DNA of 64,000 nucleotides from Brucellaceae bacterium (GTDB taxonomy: Bacteria > Pseudomonadota > Alphaproteobacteria > Rhizobiales > Rhizobiaceae), in contig JACKJW010000014.1 of the NCBI GenBank assembly GCA_020637755.1, positions 1 through 64,000 of the forward strand. The letters are read 5' to 3'. Under the pieces are notes generated by a model. The model worked only from the letters and a program-made list of their open reading frames with translations, did not search any database and had not been told where the DNA came from. Within the stretch, counting starts at the first letter, position 1; each line of letters opens with the position of its first letter. Both the position numbers and the translations under genes were made by a program. Below are positions 57,676 through 64,000 of this stretch, piece after piece.

Positions 57676-58401
57676 ATGGCCGGAAACCTCGCTTCCTGGC
57701 TGGCATCCCGCCCCATTGCCCATCGTGGCCTGCATGACGGCAACCGGGCCGTCTGGGAAAACTCGCCGTCCGCCTTCGAGGCCGCGGCGCAGGCCGGATA
57801 TGCGATCGAATGCGATGTGCACCTGACGCGCGATGGCGTGCCGGTGGTGTTTCATGACGATGAGCTTGAGCGCCTGACGGGCGCGAAGGGTTTCGTGCAT
57901 GACATCACGGCCGACGCCCTGTGTGCGCTGTCCATTGGCGGGACGCGCGACCGGGTGCCGACGCTGCATCAGGTGCTGGCGCAGGTGGGCGGGCGGGTAC
58001 CGCTCGTCATCGAACTCAAGGGCATTGAGGGCAAGGACGGCGGATTGGTTGCCGCGACCGGGGCGCTGCTCGGCGCCTATGAGGGACCGGCCGCCATCAT
58101 GTCCTTCGATCATTGGCTGGTGCGCCGGTTCCGGGCAGACGCGCCGGGCATTCCCGGCGGGCTGACCGCCATGGGCGTGACGCAACGCGACATGGAGGCC
58201 CATTTTTCGATGCTGGCGCATGACGTCGCCTTTGCCTCCTTCCATGTGGATGCCCTGCCCAATCCGTTCGTGCGTTTCATGCGCGAGAGCCTGAACCGGC
58301 CGGTCATCACCTGGACTGTGCGCACACCGGAACAGGTGGCGCTGACAAAGGCCCATGCCGACCAGATGACTTTTGAGGGATTCCTGCCGCAGATCACGTG
58401 A
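57676..58401 (+). CDS. Glycerophosphodiester phosphodiesterase family protein
   Basis: 241 aa from the ATG at 57676. TIM-barrel GDPD motifs: IAHRGLHDG near residue 16 (catalytic His), ENSPSAFEAA, ECDVHLTRDGVPVVFHDDELERLTG, and VIELKG. No signal peptide, so it acts in the cytoplasm, probably on glycerophosphodiesters from phospholipid turnover. Tightly linked to ridA upstream (7 bp) and followed after 81 bp by a FemAB-like gene. Confidence 0.92.
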   Translation: MAGNLASWLASRPIAHRGLHDGNRAVWENSPSAFEAAAQAGYAIECDVHLTRDGVPVVFHDDELERLTGAKGFVHDITADALCALSIGGTRDRVPTLHQVLAQVGGRVPLVIELKGIEGKDGGLVAATGALLGAYEGPAAIMSFDHWLVRRFRADAPGIPGGLTAMGVTQRDMEAHFSMLAHDVAFASFHVDALPNPFVRFMRESLNRPVITWTVRTPEQVALTKAHADQMTFEGFLPQIT

Positions 58402-58482
58402 AGCGGCGAGCGGGCGCTTGCCGGAGCCGTTCATCCGCCTAAACTCCCTGCATCCACTCCCGCGGACAAACCCGATCTGACC

Positions 58483-59658
58483 ATGGCCGACGACAACCCG
58501 TTCACGCTTGAGATCGTCAGCAGCGTCAGCGACATCGCTGAGGACTGGTCCGGTCTGGCCGGCACCTCACGCAATGATGCCGCAACCGGATACAACCCTT
58601 TTCTTTCCCATGCATATTTGACATCACTTGAAGATTCAGGCTGCGTCGGCCAGGCGTCCGGCTGGCTGCCGCGCCCCTTGCGTTTGACCGCGCCGGACGG
58701 CCGTCTCGCGGGCGCGGTGCCTGCCTATGTCAAATCCCACAGCCAAGGCGAATATGTCTTCGACCACGGCTGGGCCGATGCCTTTGAGCGGGCCGGCGGG
58801 CGCTATTATCCCAAGCTGCAGGTCTCGGTGCCCTTCACGCCTGCCGCAGGGCCACGCCTGCTGGTCTCACCCCAATTTGACGGGGACGCGGTCAGACGCG
58901 CCCTTGCGGAGGGGCTGAAGGGCTTTGCCACGCAAGCCGGGCTATCCTCGGTGCACGCGACCTTTCTGGAGGAGGCCGATCTGACGGCTTTCGCCGGGGC
59001 CGGCTTCCTACACCGCACCGACCAGCAGTTCCACTTCCGCAACCGCGGCTATCGCGACTATGAGGATTTCCTCGACACCCTGGCCTCCCGCAAGCGCAAG
59101 GCGTTGAAAAAGGAACGGCGCACCGCACTCGAAAACGGCATCTCCATCGAATGGCTGACCGGCAGCGGCCTGACCGAATCGGTCTGGGATGCGTTTCATG
59201 CCTTCTACATGGACACGGGCTCGCGCAAATGGGGGCGGCCCTATCTCAACCGGCGCTTCTTCTCGCTGGCCGGCGAGCGCATGGCGGACGATATCCTGCT
59301 GGTCATGGCGAAGCGGAACGGAAGGCACATCGCCGGGGCGATCAACTTCATCGGTTCCGGCACGCTTTACGGGCGGCACTGGGGCTGCATCGAGGATCAT
59401 CCCTTCCTGCATTTCGAGGTCTGCTACCATCAGGCCATCGACTTTGCGATTGCGCGCGGTCTTGCCACCGTCGAAGCCGGCGCGCAGGGCGAACACAAGC
59501 TGGCGCGCGGCTATGAGCCGGTCACCACCCACTCGGCCCACTGGATCGCCCATCCGGGACTTCGCGATGCGGTGGAAAACTACCTTTCCCATGAGCGCCG
59601 CGAGGTGGAACAGGCGCGGGCGTTTCTCGCCGCGCACACACCCTTCCGCAAGGACTGA
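58483..59658 (+). CDS. FemAB-like GNAT acyltransferase (PF04339 type)
   Basis: 391 aa. Matches the bacterial peptidogalycan-related GNAT family (former DUF482): a NPFLSHAYLTSLEDSG start block, VFDHGWADAFERAGGRYYPKLQ, then ASRKRKALKKERR, GSRKWGRPYLNRRFF, and a terminal VEAGAQGEHKLARGYEP. The fold is a double GNAT as in FemX-type aminoacyl transferases, but the acyl donor and acceptor are unknown. No membrane helix is seen. Common in rhizobia between GDPD and HIT genes. Confidence 0.88.
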   Translation: MADDNPFTLEIVSSVSDIAEDWSGLAGTSRNDAATGYNPFLSHAYLTSLEDSGCVGQASGWLPRPLRLTAPDGRLAGAVPAYVKSHSQGEYVFDHGWADAFERAGGRYYPKLQVSVPFTPAAGPRLLVSPQFDGDAVRRALAEGLKGFATQAGLSSVHATFLEEADLTAFAGAGFLHRTDQQFHFRNRGYRDYEDFLDTLASRKRKALKKERRTALENGISIEWLTGSGLTESVWDAFHAFYMDTGSRKWGRPYLNRRFFSLAGERMADDILLVMAKRNGRHIAGAINFIGSGTLYGRHWGCIEDHPFLHFEVCYHQAIDFAIARGLATVEAGAQGEHKLARGYEPVTTHSAHWIAHPGLRDAVENYLSHERREVEQARAFLAAHTPFRKD

Positions 59659-59748
59659 GGTCAGGCATGCCGCGCCGCATTGACCATGTCCCGGCGATGC
59701 GGTCTATAGACCGAGACCTGACTGAAACCCTGCCGGAGCCTGTTTGCC

Positions 59749-60174
59749 GTGACCGCCCCCTACGATGACACCAACGTGTTCGCCAAAATCCTGCGCGGGG
59801 AAATCCCGAGCCAGAAGCTCTATGAGGATGACGACACCTTTGCCTTCATGGACATCATGCCGCGCGGCGACGGCCACTGCCTGGTGATTCCGAAGCGCCC
59901 TGCCCGCAACATTCTCGACATCGACGAGGAGAGCTACGCGGCCGTCGGGCGCACGGTGCGCAAGCTCGCCCGCGCCGTGGTCAAGGCCTTTGATGCCGAT
60001 GGCGTCACTGTCCAGCAGTTCAACGAACCGGCCGGCGGCCAGGTGGTCTTCCACCTGCACGTCCACATCATCCCGCGTTTCGACGGTGTCCGGCTGAAGC
60101 CGCATACGGGCGAGATGGCGGATTTCGGCGTCCTGGCTGCCCATGCGGACAAGATACGCGCCGCGCTCTCCTGA
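59749..60174 (+). CDS. HIT family protein
   Basis: 141 aa from a GTG. The histidine triad HLHVHIIPR provides His102, His104 and His106, and the N-terminal half has the typical CLVIPKRPARNILDIDEE. These are nucleotide-binding phosphoramidases, probably active on AMP-NH2-like or adenylated substrates. It ends 4 bp before the convergent PAP2 gene. Confidence 0.93.
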   Translation: MTAPYDDTNVFAKILRGEIPSQKLYEDDDTFAFMDIMPRGDGHCLVIPKRPARNILDIDEESYAAVGRTVRKLARAVVKAFDADGVTVQQFNEPAGGQVVFHLHVHIIPRFDGVRLKPHTGEMADFGVLAAHADKIRAALS

Positions 60175-60177
60175 CGG

Positions 60178-61137
60178 TCATTCGGCCGGTACAACAGCCG
60201 CTGTCTCGACCTGACTGGCCTGTCTCCAGACAAGTGGCCTCAGTTCCTGCACGGCATGGACCTTCGTGGCGATCGCCCAGGACGTTGCCGTGATCAGCGC
60301 GCCGGCCAGCACGTCGACCAGGTTGTGGCCGCCATGCAGCAGGATGGACGGGATCGTCACGGCGAGCAAGGCGGCACCGATCCAGCGCAGCCAGGCGAAA
60401 GGCCAGACGGCGATGGCAGCAACGGCGATCATGACCGTGTGATAGGACGGAAATCCGATCAGGCCGCCGACATTGAGTTCCTTCATGTCGTGCACCCCGT
60501 GGACGATGAGCGCATTCAGGCGTGCGCCATACTCGCTGTTCACCGGCGCGCGGACGATGGCGTCCACGGCGGGGTCGAGTGTCCAGAAACCGGACGCACC
60601 CGCTGAAGGGAAGGCGGACCAAAGGCCGATGGTGATGAGCGAGGCGAACAGGCTGGTGTAGGCTGCCATATGCAGCCTTTCGCGTCGTCCAGCCACTGCA
60701 AGAACGCAATAGCCCAGAAGCAGGAAAACCAGCGTCTTGTTGTAGACCGCACGTAATGCATCCGCGAGCCAGGGATGGCGGGAAACCCAGGTGGCGAATT
60801 CCGGCCAGGAATAGCCGAGATAGGCATCGATGCGGACCAGCATTTCGTCAACAGGTGCCATGTGGCGCGGCAACAGCATCACATTGTAAGTCGAAAAGAC
60901 CAGGGCATCGAAAGCAAAGATGCCGATCAGCGTCGTCAGCAGCGCGGGCCGCTCATATTGCCCTGTCCGTCTGAGCATCTGCCCGAGCGCAACGAACACC
61001 AACGCCGCAAGCGCCGGTTTGATGAACAGCGTATAATCGACTGCGATCCCCTTGGTCTGCGCCAGAACCACGGCCGAAAGGCCGATGGCAGCAACCGTCA
61101 TCAGGATTGTCTTTTCCGCCGGATAAAATCTCAGCAC
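60178..61137 (-). CDS. PAP2_3-type membrane phosphatase / lipid headgroup transferase
   Basis: 319 aa from a GTG, about eight membrane helices. The active-site motifs are GFPSYHTVMI (conserved His) and HGGHNLVDVLAG (His and Asp), the form seen in the PAP2_3 / Aur1-like branch; the KX6RP motif of classical PAP2 enzymes is not evident. Possible jobs include lipid phosphate removal or headgroup transfer. It stands alone between HIT and azlD. Confidence 0.82.
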   Translation of the reverse strand: MLRFYPAEKTILMTVAAIGLSAVVLAQTKGIAVDYTLFIKPALAALVFVALGQMLRRTGQYERPALLTTLIGIFAFDALVFSTYNVMLLPRHMAPVDEMLVRIDAYLGYSWPEFATWVSRHPWLADALRAVYNKTLVFLLLGYCVLAVAGRRERLHMAAYTSLFASLITIGLWSAFPSAGASGFWTLDPAVDAIVRAPVNSEYGARLNALIVHGVHDMKELNVGGLIGFPSYHTVMIAVAAIAVWPFAWLRWIGAALLAVTIPSILLHGGHNLVDVLAGALITATSWAIATKVHAVQELRPLVWRQASQVETAAVVPAE

Positions 61138-61197
61138 GTGATTGTCCCCGCTTCCGTTGTCGGGAAGACTAGGCGATGCGGGTTAAACAGCGCTGAA

Positions 61198-61551
61198 TCA
61201 GGCCGTGACCACCATGCCGGCGAAGAGAATGGCTTCTGCCGTCAGGATGCCGGCGATGATGCGGCGGCCGGACAGGTGGTAGGCAGCGAACCCCGCTGCC
61301 ATGGCGGCAATGCGCAGCAGAACGGGCACATGGGCCAGCGCGCCTTGCGGGAAGATGACGAGATTGCCGATGACCGCAGCGACAAGCCCGGTGGCCACAC
61401 AGCGCACCAGCACCATCGCGGGTGCCCTTTCGTCGAGGCGCGCCCCGAGCGCGACACCGGCCCAGCGCCAGATGTCGGTCGGCAGGAAACCGGCCAGCGC
61501 GATGAAGAGATAGGGCCACCACCAGACATCAAGGGATTGGAATGTCAGCAT
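61198..61551 (-). CDS. azlD: AzlD family branched-chain amino acid export subunit
   Basis: 117 aa, four membrane helices, matching AzlD by size, hydrophobic pattern and position (LPTDIWRWAGVALGARLDE near the N-terminus). AzlD is the small partner of AzlC. The start overlaps the azlC stop by one base (TGATG), giving translational coupling. Confidence 0.88.
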   Translation of the reverse strand: MLTFQSLDVWWWPYLFIALAGFLPTDIWRWAGVALGARLDERAPAMVLVRCVATGLVAAVIGNLVIFPQGALAHVPVLLRIAAMAAGFAAYHLSGRRIIAGILTAEAILFAGMVVTA

Positions 61552-62306
61552 CAGGCGGCACCTTTCCCGCTCTGGCCAATCATGTGCAGAAGGAAGGCCC
61601 CGCCGCCCGCCGCCAGGCCTGCGGCCAGCAGGTCAAAGCCTGGCAGCAGAACATGAAACAGCGGCCCCAGAACCAATCCCGCGCCCATGGCCACATGGCT
61701 TGCCCGTTCACGCGCTGAACCCCAGAGCGATATCAGAAAATACATGGGCGTCAGGAAGAACAGCCCGGCAGCGGCAGAGCGCGGGAGGCTCGGCGCCAGC
61801 AGGAAGGTGATGGCCAGGACGGAATTGGCCCCGAACATGAGCGCGGTGCCGAGGCCGAAATACCAGGCCGTGCGCCGTTCCCGCGGCACATGGCGGAAAC
61901 GGTCAAGCGAAATCACCCAGGATGTCACCGCGATGAAGTGCGACAGGACATAGAGCACCCGTTTGCGTGTCCGAGGCGCGCGCATCTCGGGCACCAGAAC
62001 GACGACCATCGGCATCAGGCGGACGGACGACAGGGCAACCGCGAGCGCTGCGGCAGGCAGGGACACGCCGGCATACATGGCCCCGATCAGCACGATTTCG
62101 GCCGGAAGCGCCCAGATCATCGTGTTCATGAAGAGCGTCTGCGTGAGCGACAGGCCTGCCTCGCGCGTGATGGCCCCGAAGCCGATGAAAGCGCCGAAAA
62201 GCAGGAAGGCCGGAACGGAAATCGCGTGGCGCGACCCGCGCAAAAACCAGCGCCAGGCAGGCGCTTCGGCAGGGTCCGGGTCTTGGCGCGGTTCGGGCGA
62301 GATCAT
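61551..62306 (-). CDS. azlC: AzlC family branched-chain amino acid export permease
   Basis: 251 aa with about seven membrane helices; FIGFGAITREAGLSLTQTLFM, SSVRLMPMVVVL and the FGLGTALMFGAN block are AzlC features. Together with AzlD it exports branched-chain amino acids or analogues. It is transcribed away from clpA's terminator, which lies 60-90 bp upstream of its start on the same strand. Confidence 0.9.
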   Translation of the reverse strand: MISPEPRQDPDPAEAPAWRWFLRGSRHAISVPAFLLFGAFIGFGAITREAGLSLTQTLFMNTMIWALPAEIVLIGAMYAGVSLPAAALAVALSSVRLMPMVVVLVPEMRAPRTRKRVLYVLSHFIAVTSWVISLDRFRHVPRERRTAWYFGLGTALMFGANSVLAITFLLAPSLPRSAAAGLFFLTPMYFLISLWGSARERASHVAMGAGLVLGPLFHVLLPGFDLLAAGLAAGGGAFLLHMIGQSGKGAA

Positions 62307-62365
62307 GCTCCGCGCATATCACCCGGCAAGAGGCCTGACGACCGGGAAATGTTTGGCCGTCGCTT

Positions 62366-62394
62366 CAAAGAAGAAGCCGCCCGGAGGCGGCTTC
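62366..62394 (-). terminator. Intrinsic terminator after clpA
   Basis: GAAGCCGCC (62373-62381) and GGCGGCTTC (62386-62394) form a perfect 9 bp stem with a 4-base loop; the minus strand then reads TTCTTTG. It lies 25 bp after the clpA stop and separates clpA from azlC. Confidence 0.75.
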
Positions 62395-62418
62395 GATGAT
62401 TTTCAATCCGGCAACAGC

Positions 62419-64000
62419 TCAGCCCTTGCGCGGCACCTGCGGAATGCCCGGCCGCTTTCGCTGCGGCCCCTTGTCATCCGGCCCGGGTGCGGGTGCCTCG
62501 TCACCGGAACCCTTCGGCGCGGGCTTGCCCTTGGCCGCCGGTTTGGCGGCCTTGGCCGGCTTGGCCTTCTTGAGCGGTGCGGGCAGTGCCTCCGGCTCTT
62601 CCTTCTTCGGCTTCACCGGCGCATCCTCTGCCAGCGAATCGAGCTTGAGACCGGTGGAGCCGTCATCCTTGGTAATGACGGAGACGCGCACCGTGCCGCC
62701 CTTCTTCAGCTTGCCGAACAGCACTTCCTCGGCCAGCGGCTTCTTGATGTGCTCCTGGATCACACGGCCGAGCGGGCGGGCGCCCATGCGCTCGTCATAG
62801 CCCTTGGTGGCCAGCCACTCGATGGCTTCGGGCGTCAGGTCGAAGGTGACGCCGCGCTCCGACAGTTGAGCCTCCAGCTGCATGACGAATTTCTGCACCA
62901 CCTTGTGGACCACCGGCTTCGGCAGCGAGCCGAAGGGGATGATGGCGTCAAGACGGTTGCGGAACTCCGGCGTGAACATGCGGTTGATCGCCTCGAGGTC
63001 GTCGCCCTCGCGTTTGGTGGAGCCGAAACCGATGGCCGCCTTCTGCAGGTCGGTCGCGCCCGCATTCGTGGTCATGATGAGGATCACGTTGCGGAAGTCG
63101 ATCTTCTTGCCGTTGTGGTCGGTCAGCTTGCCGTGGTCCATGACCTGCAACAGGATGTTGTAGAGGTCCGGATGGGCCTTCTCGATCTCGTCGAGCAGCA
63201 ACACGCAGTGGGGGTGCTGGTCGATGCCGTCGGTCAGCAAACCGCCCTGGTCGAAGCCGACATAGCCGGGCGGTGCGCCGATGAGACGCGAGACCGTGTG
63301 GCTCTCCATGTATTCCGACATGTCGAAGCGCAGCAGTTCCACGCCGAGCGACGATGCCAGCTGCTTGGCGACTTCTGTCTTGCCGACGCCGGTGGGGCCG
63401 GAGAAGAGGTAGCAGCCGATCGGCTTGTCGGGTTCCCGCAGGCCCGCGCGCGCCAACTTGATGGAAGACGCCAAGGCCTCGATGGCCAGATCCTGGCCGT
63501 AGACCGTGGTCTTCAGCTCATTTTCGAGACCGGCCAGCACCTTCTCGTCATCGGCGGAGACCGATTTCGGCGGGATGCGGGCCATGGTGGCGACGGTTTC
63601 CTCGATCTCCTTGACACCGATCTGCTTGCGGCGCTTGCCTGCAGGCAGCAGCATCTGCGAGGCGCCCGTCTCGTCGATCACGTCGATGGCCTTGTCAGGC
63701 AGCTTGCGGTCGTTGATGTAGCGCGCAGAGAGTTCCACCGCCGCCTTGATGGCGTCGTTGGTGTATTTCACCTTGTGGAAGTCCTCGAAATAGGGCTTCA
63801 GCCCGCGCATGATCTCGATGGCGTCCTCGATGGAAGGCTCGTTGACGTCGATCTTCTGGAACCGGCGCACCAGAGCGCGGTCCTTCTCGAAGAACTGGCG
63901 GTATTCCTTGTAGGTGGTCGAGCCGATGCAGCGGATGGCACCCGACGACAAAGCGGGCTTGAGCAGGTTGGAGGCATCCATCGCCCCGCCCGACGTGGCG
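62419..64000 (-). CDS. clpA: ATP-dependent Clp protease ATP-binding subunit ClpA, N-terminus outside the window
   Basis: 526 C-terminal residues are visible; the frame is open to the right edge (GAMDASNLLKPAL), so about 300 residues, including the N-domain and first Walker A, are missing. The second AAA+ module is complete: GPTGVGKTEVAKQLA, LLLDEIEKAHPDLYN, MTTNAG and the Arg-finger region RNRLDAIIPF. An IGF-type ClpP loop is present (KAAIGFGSTKRE). The protein ends in a tail of about 70 residues rich in Lys, Pro and Ala, longer than in E. coli ClpA. Unfolds substrates for ClpP, with ClpS as adaptor (expected just upstream). Confidence 0.95.
   Translation of the reverse strand, partial: ATSGGAMDASNLLKPALSSGAIRCIGSTTYKEYRQFFEKDRALVRRFQKIDVNEPSIEDAIEIMRGLKPYFEDFHKVKYTNDAIKAAVELSARYINDRKLPDKAIDVIDETGASQMLLPAGKRRKQIGVKEIEETVATMARIPPKSVSADDEKVLAGLENELKTTVYGQDLAIEALASSIKLARAGLREPDKPIGCYLFSGPTGVGKTEVAKQLASSLGVELLRFDMSEYMESHTVSRLIGAPPGYVGFDQGGLLTDGIDQHPHCVLLLDEIEKAHPDLYNILLQVMDHGKLTDHNGKKIDFRNVILIMTTNAGATDLQKAAIGFGSTKREGDDLEAINRMFTPEFRNRLDAIIPFGSLPKPVVHKVVQKFVMQLEAQLSERGVTFDLTPEAIEWLATKGYDERMGARPLGRVIQEHIKKPLAEEVLFGKLKKGGTVRVSVITKDDGSTGLKLDSLAEDAPVKPKKEEPEALPAPLKKAKPAKAAKPAAKGKPAPKGSGDEAPAPGPDDKGPQRKRPGIPQVPRKG

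Noticed and set aside
1..64000. Insertion sequences, CRISPR arrays, tRNA or rRNA genes
   Set aside because: None seen: no transposase motifs, no regular direct repeats with spacers, no cloverleaf with conserved TTC loop in any gap.

Overview
The window is a GC-rich stretch of an alphaproteobacterial chromosome, almost certainly Hyphomicrobiales (Rhizobiales). The evidence is the set of linked core genes: rpsB-tsf-pyrH-frr-uppS-cdsA-rseP-bamA-lpxD-fabZ-lpxA-lpxI-lpxB facing gltA, trpD-trpC-moaC-moeA-lexA, mfd-sdhE-recG and glmS-glmU, an EipB (DUF1849) protein beside rpsB, direct-repeat GAAC (GTTC) LexA sites, and LpxI in place of LpxH. Coding density is high, with many 1-14 bp overlaps. I see no insertion sequence, prophage, CRISPR array, rRNA or tRNA, so this is mostly housekeeping chromosome with a few accessory loci.

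Layout. 1-3455 is a nitrate-assimilation regulatory locus on the minus strand: nasT (ANTAR antiterminator) and nasS (cytosolic nitrate sensor) overlap by 4 bp, followed by nrtA (nitrate-binding protein, cut by the window edge). The gap before nrtA holds a sigma-54 promoter, NtrC-like dyads, and a leader RNA with two A1/G4 hexaloop hairpins overlapping an intrinsic terminator, which is the layout expected of a NasT target. 3761-6229 carries two tandem paralogous TadG-like proteins with a beta-rich C-terminal half and no other tad genes nearby. 6457-14062 is a plus-strand run of envelope and core functions (rlpA, D,D-carboxypeptidase, tmk, holB, metG, tatD, an MBL hydrolase), then a YbaK/EbsC protein and a small DUF423 protein. 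15015-20076 (minus) has an M20 amidohydrolase, mfd and sdhE, divergent from recG. DUF502, glmS and glmU follow, then an EamA transporter, ccdA, secG and tpiA.

30020-36311 (plus) is ppiD, trpD, trpC, moaC, moeA and lexA. A lone FTR1 iron permease and comEC lie on the minus strand, divergent from gltX and gltA. 42897-56045 (minus) is the long translation / undecaprenyl / phospholipid / outer-membrane / lipid A block. dxr and skp, which sit inside the equivalent E. coli cluster, are absent from it. 56232-64000 holds eipB, then ridA, GDPD, a FemAB-like acyltransferase and HIT on the plus strand, then a PAP2_3-type phosphatase, azlD, azlC and the C-terminal two thirds of clpA on the minus strand.

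How it works together. The left end is a complete nitrogen-control circuit: nitrogen limitation (NtrC/sigma-54) starts the nrtA transcript, and nitrate releases NasT from NasS so that it can stabilise the antiterminating hairpins. The middle and right parts supply peptidoglycan precursors (GlmS, GlmU), the undecaprenyl carrier, CDP-diacylglycerol, lipid A, outer-membrane protein assembly (BamA, RseP) and envelope integrity (EipB, RlpA, carboxypeptidase). The most distinctive items are the NasT leader, the tandem TadG-like pair, the missing dxr, the orphan ftr1 next to lexA, and the PAP2_3 membrane phosphatase. I did not find a convincing wholly new multi-gene system.
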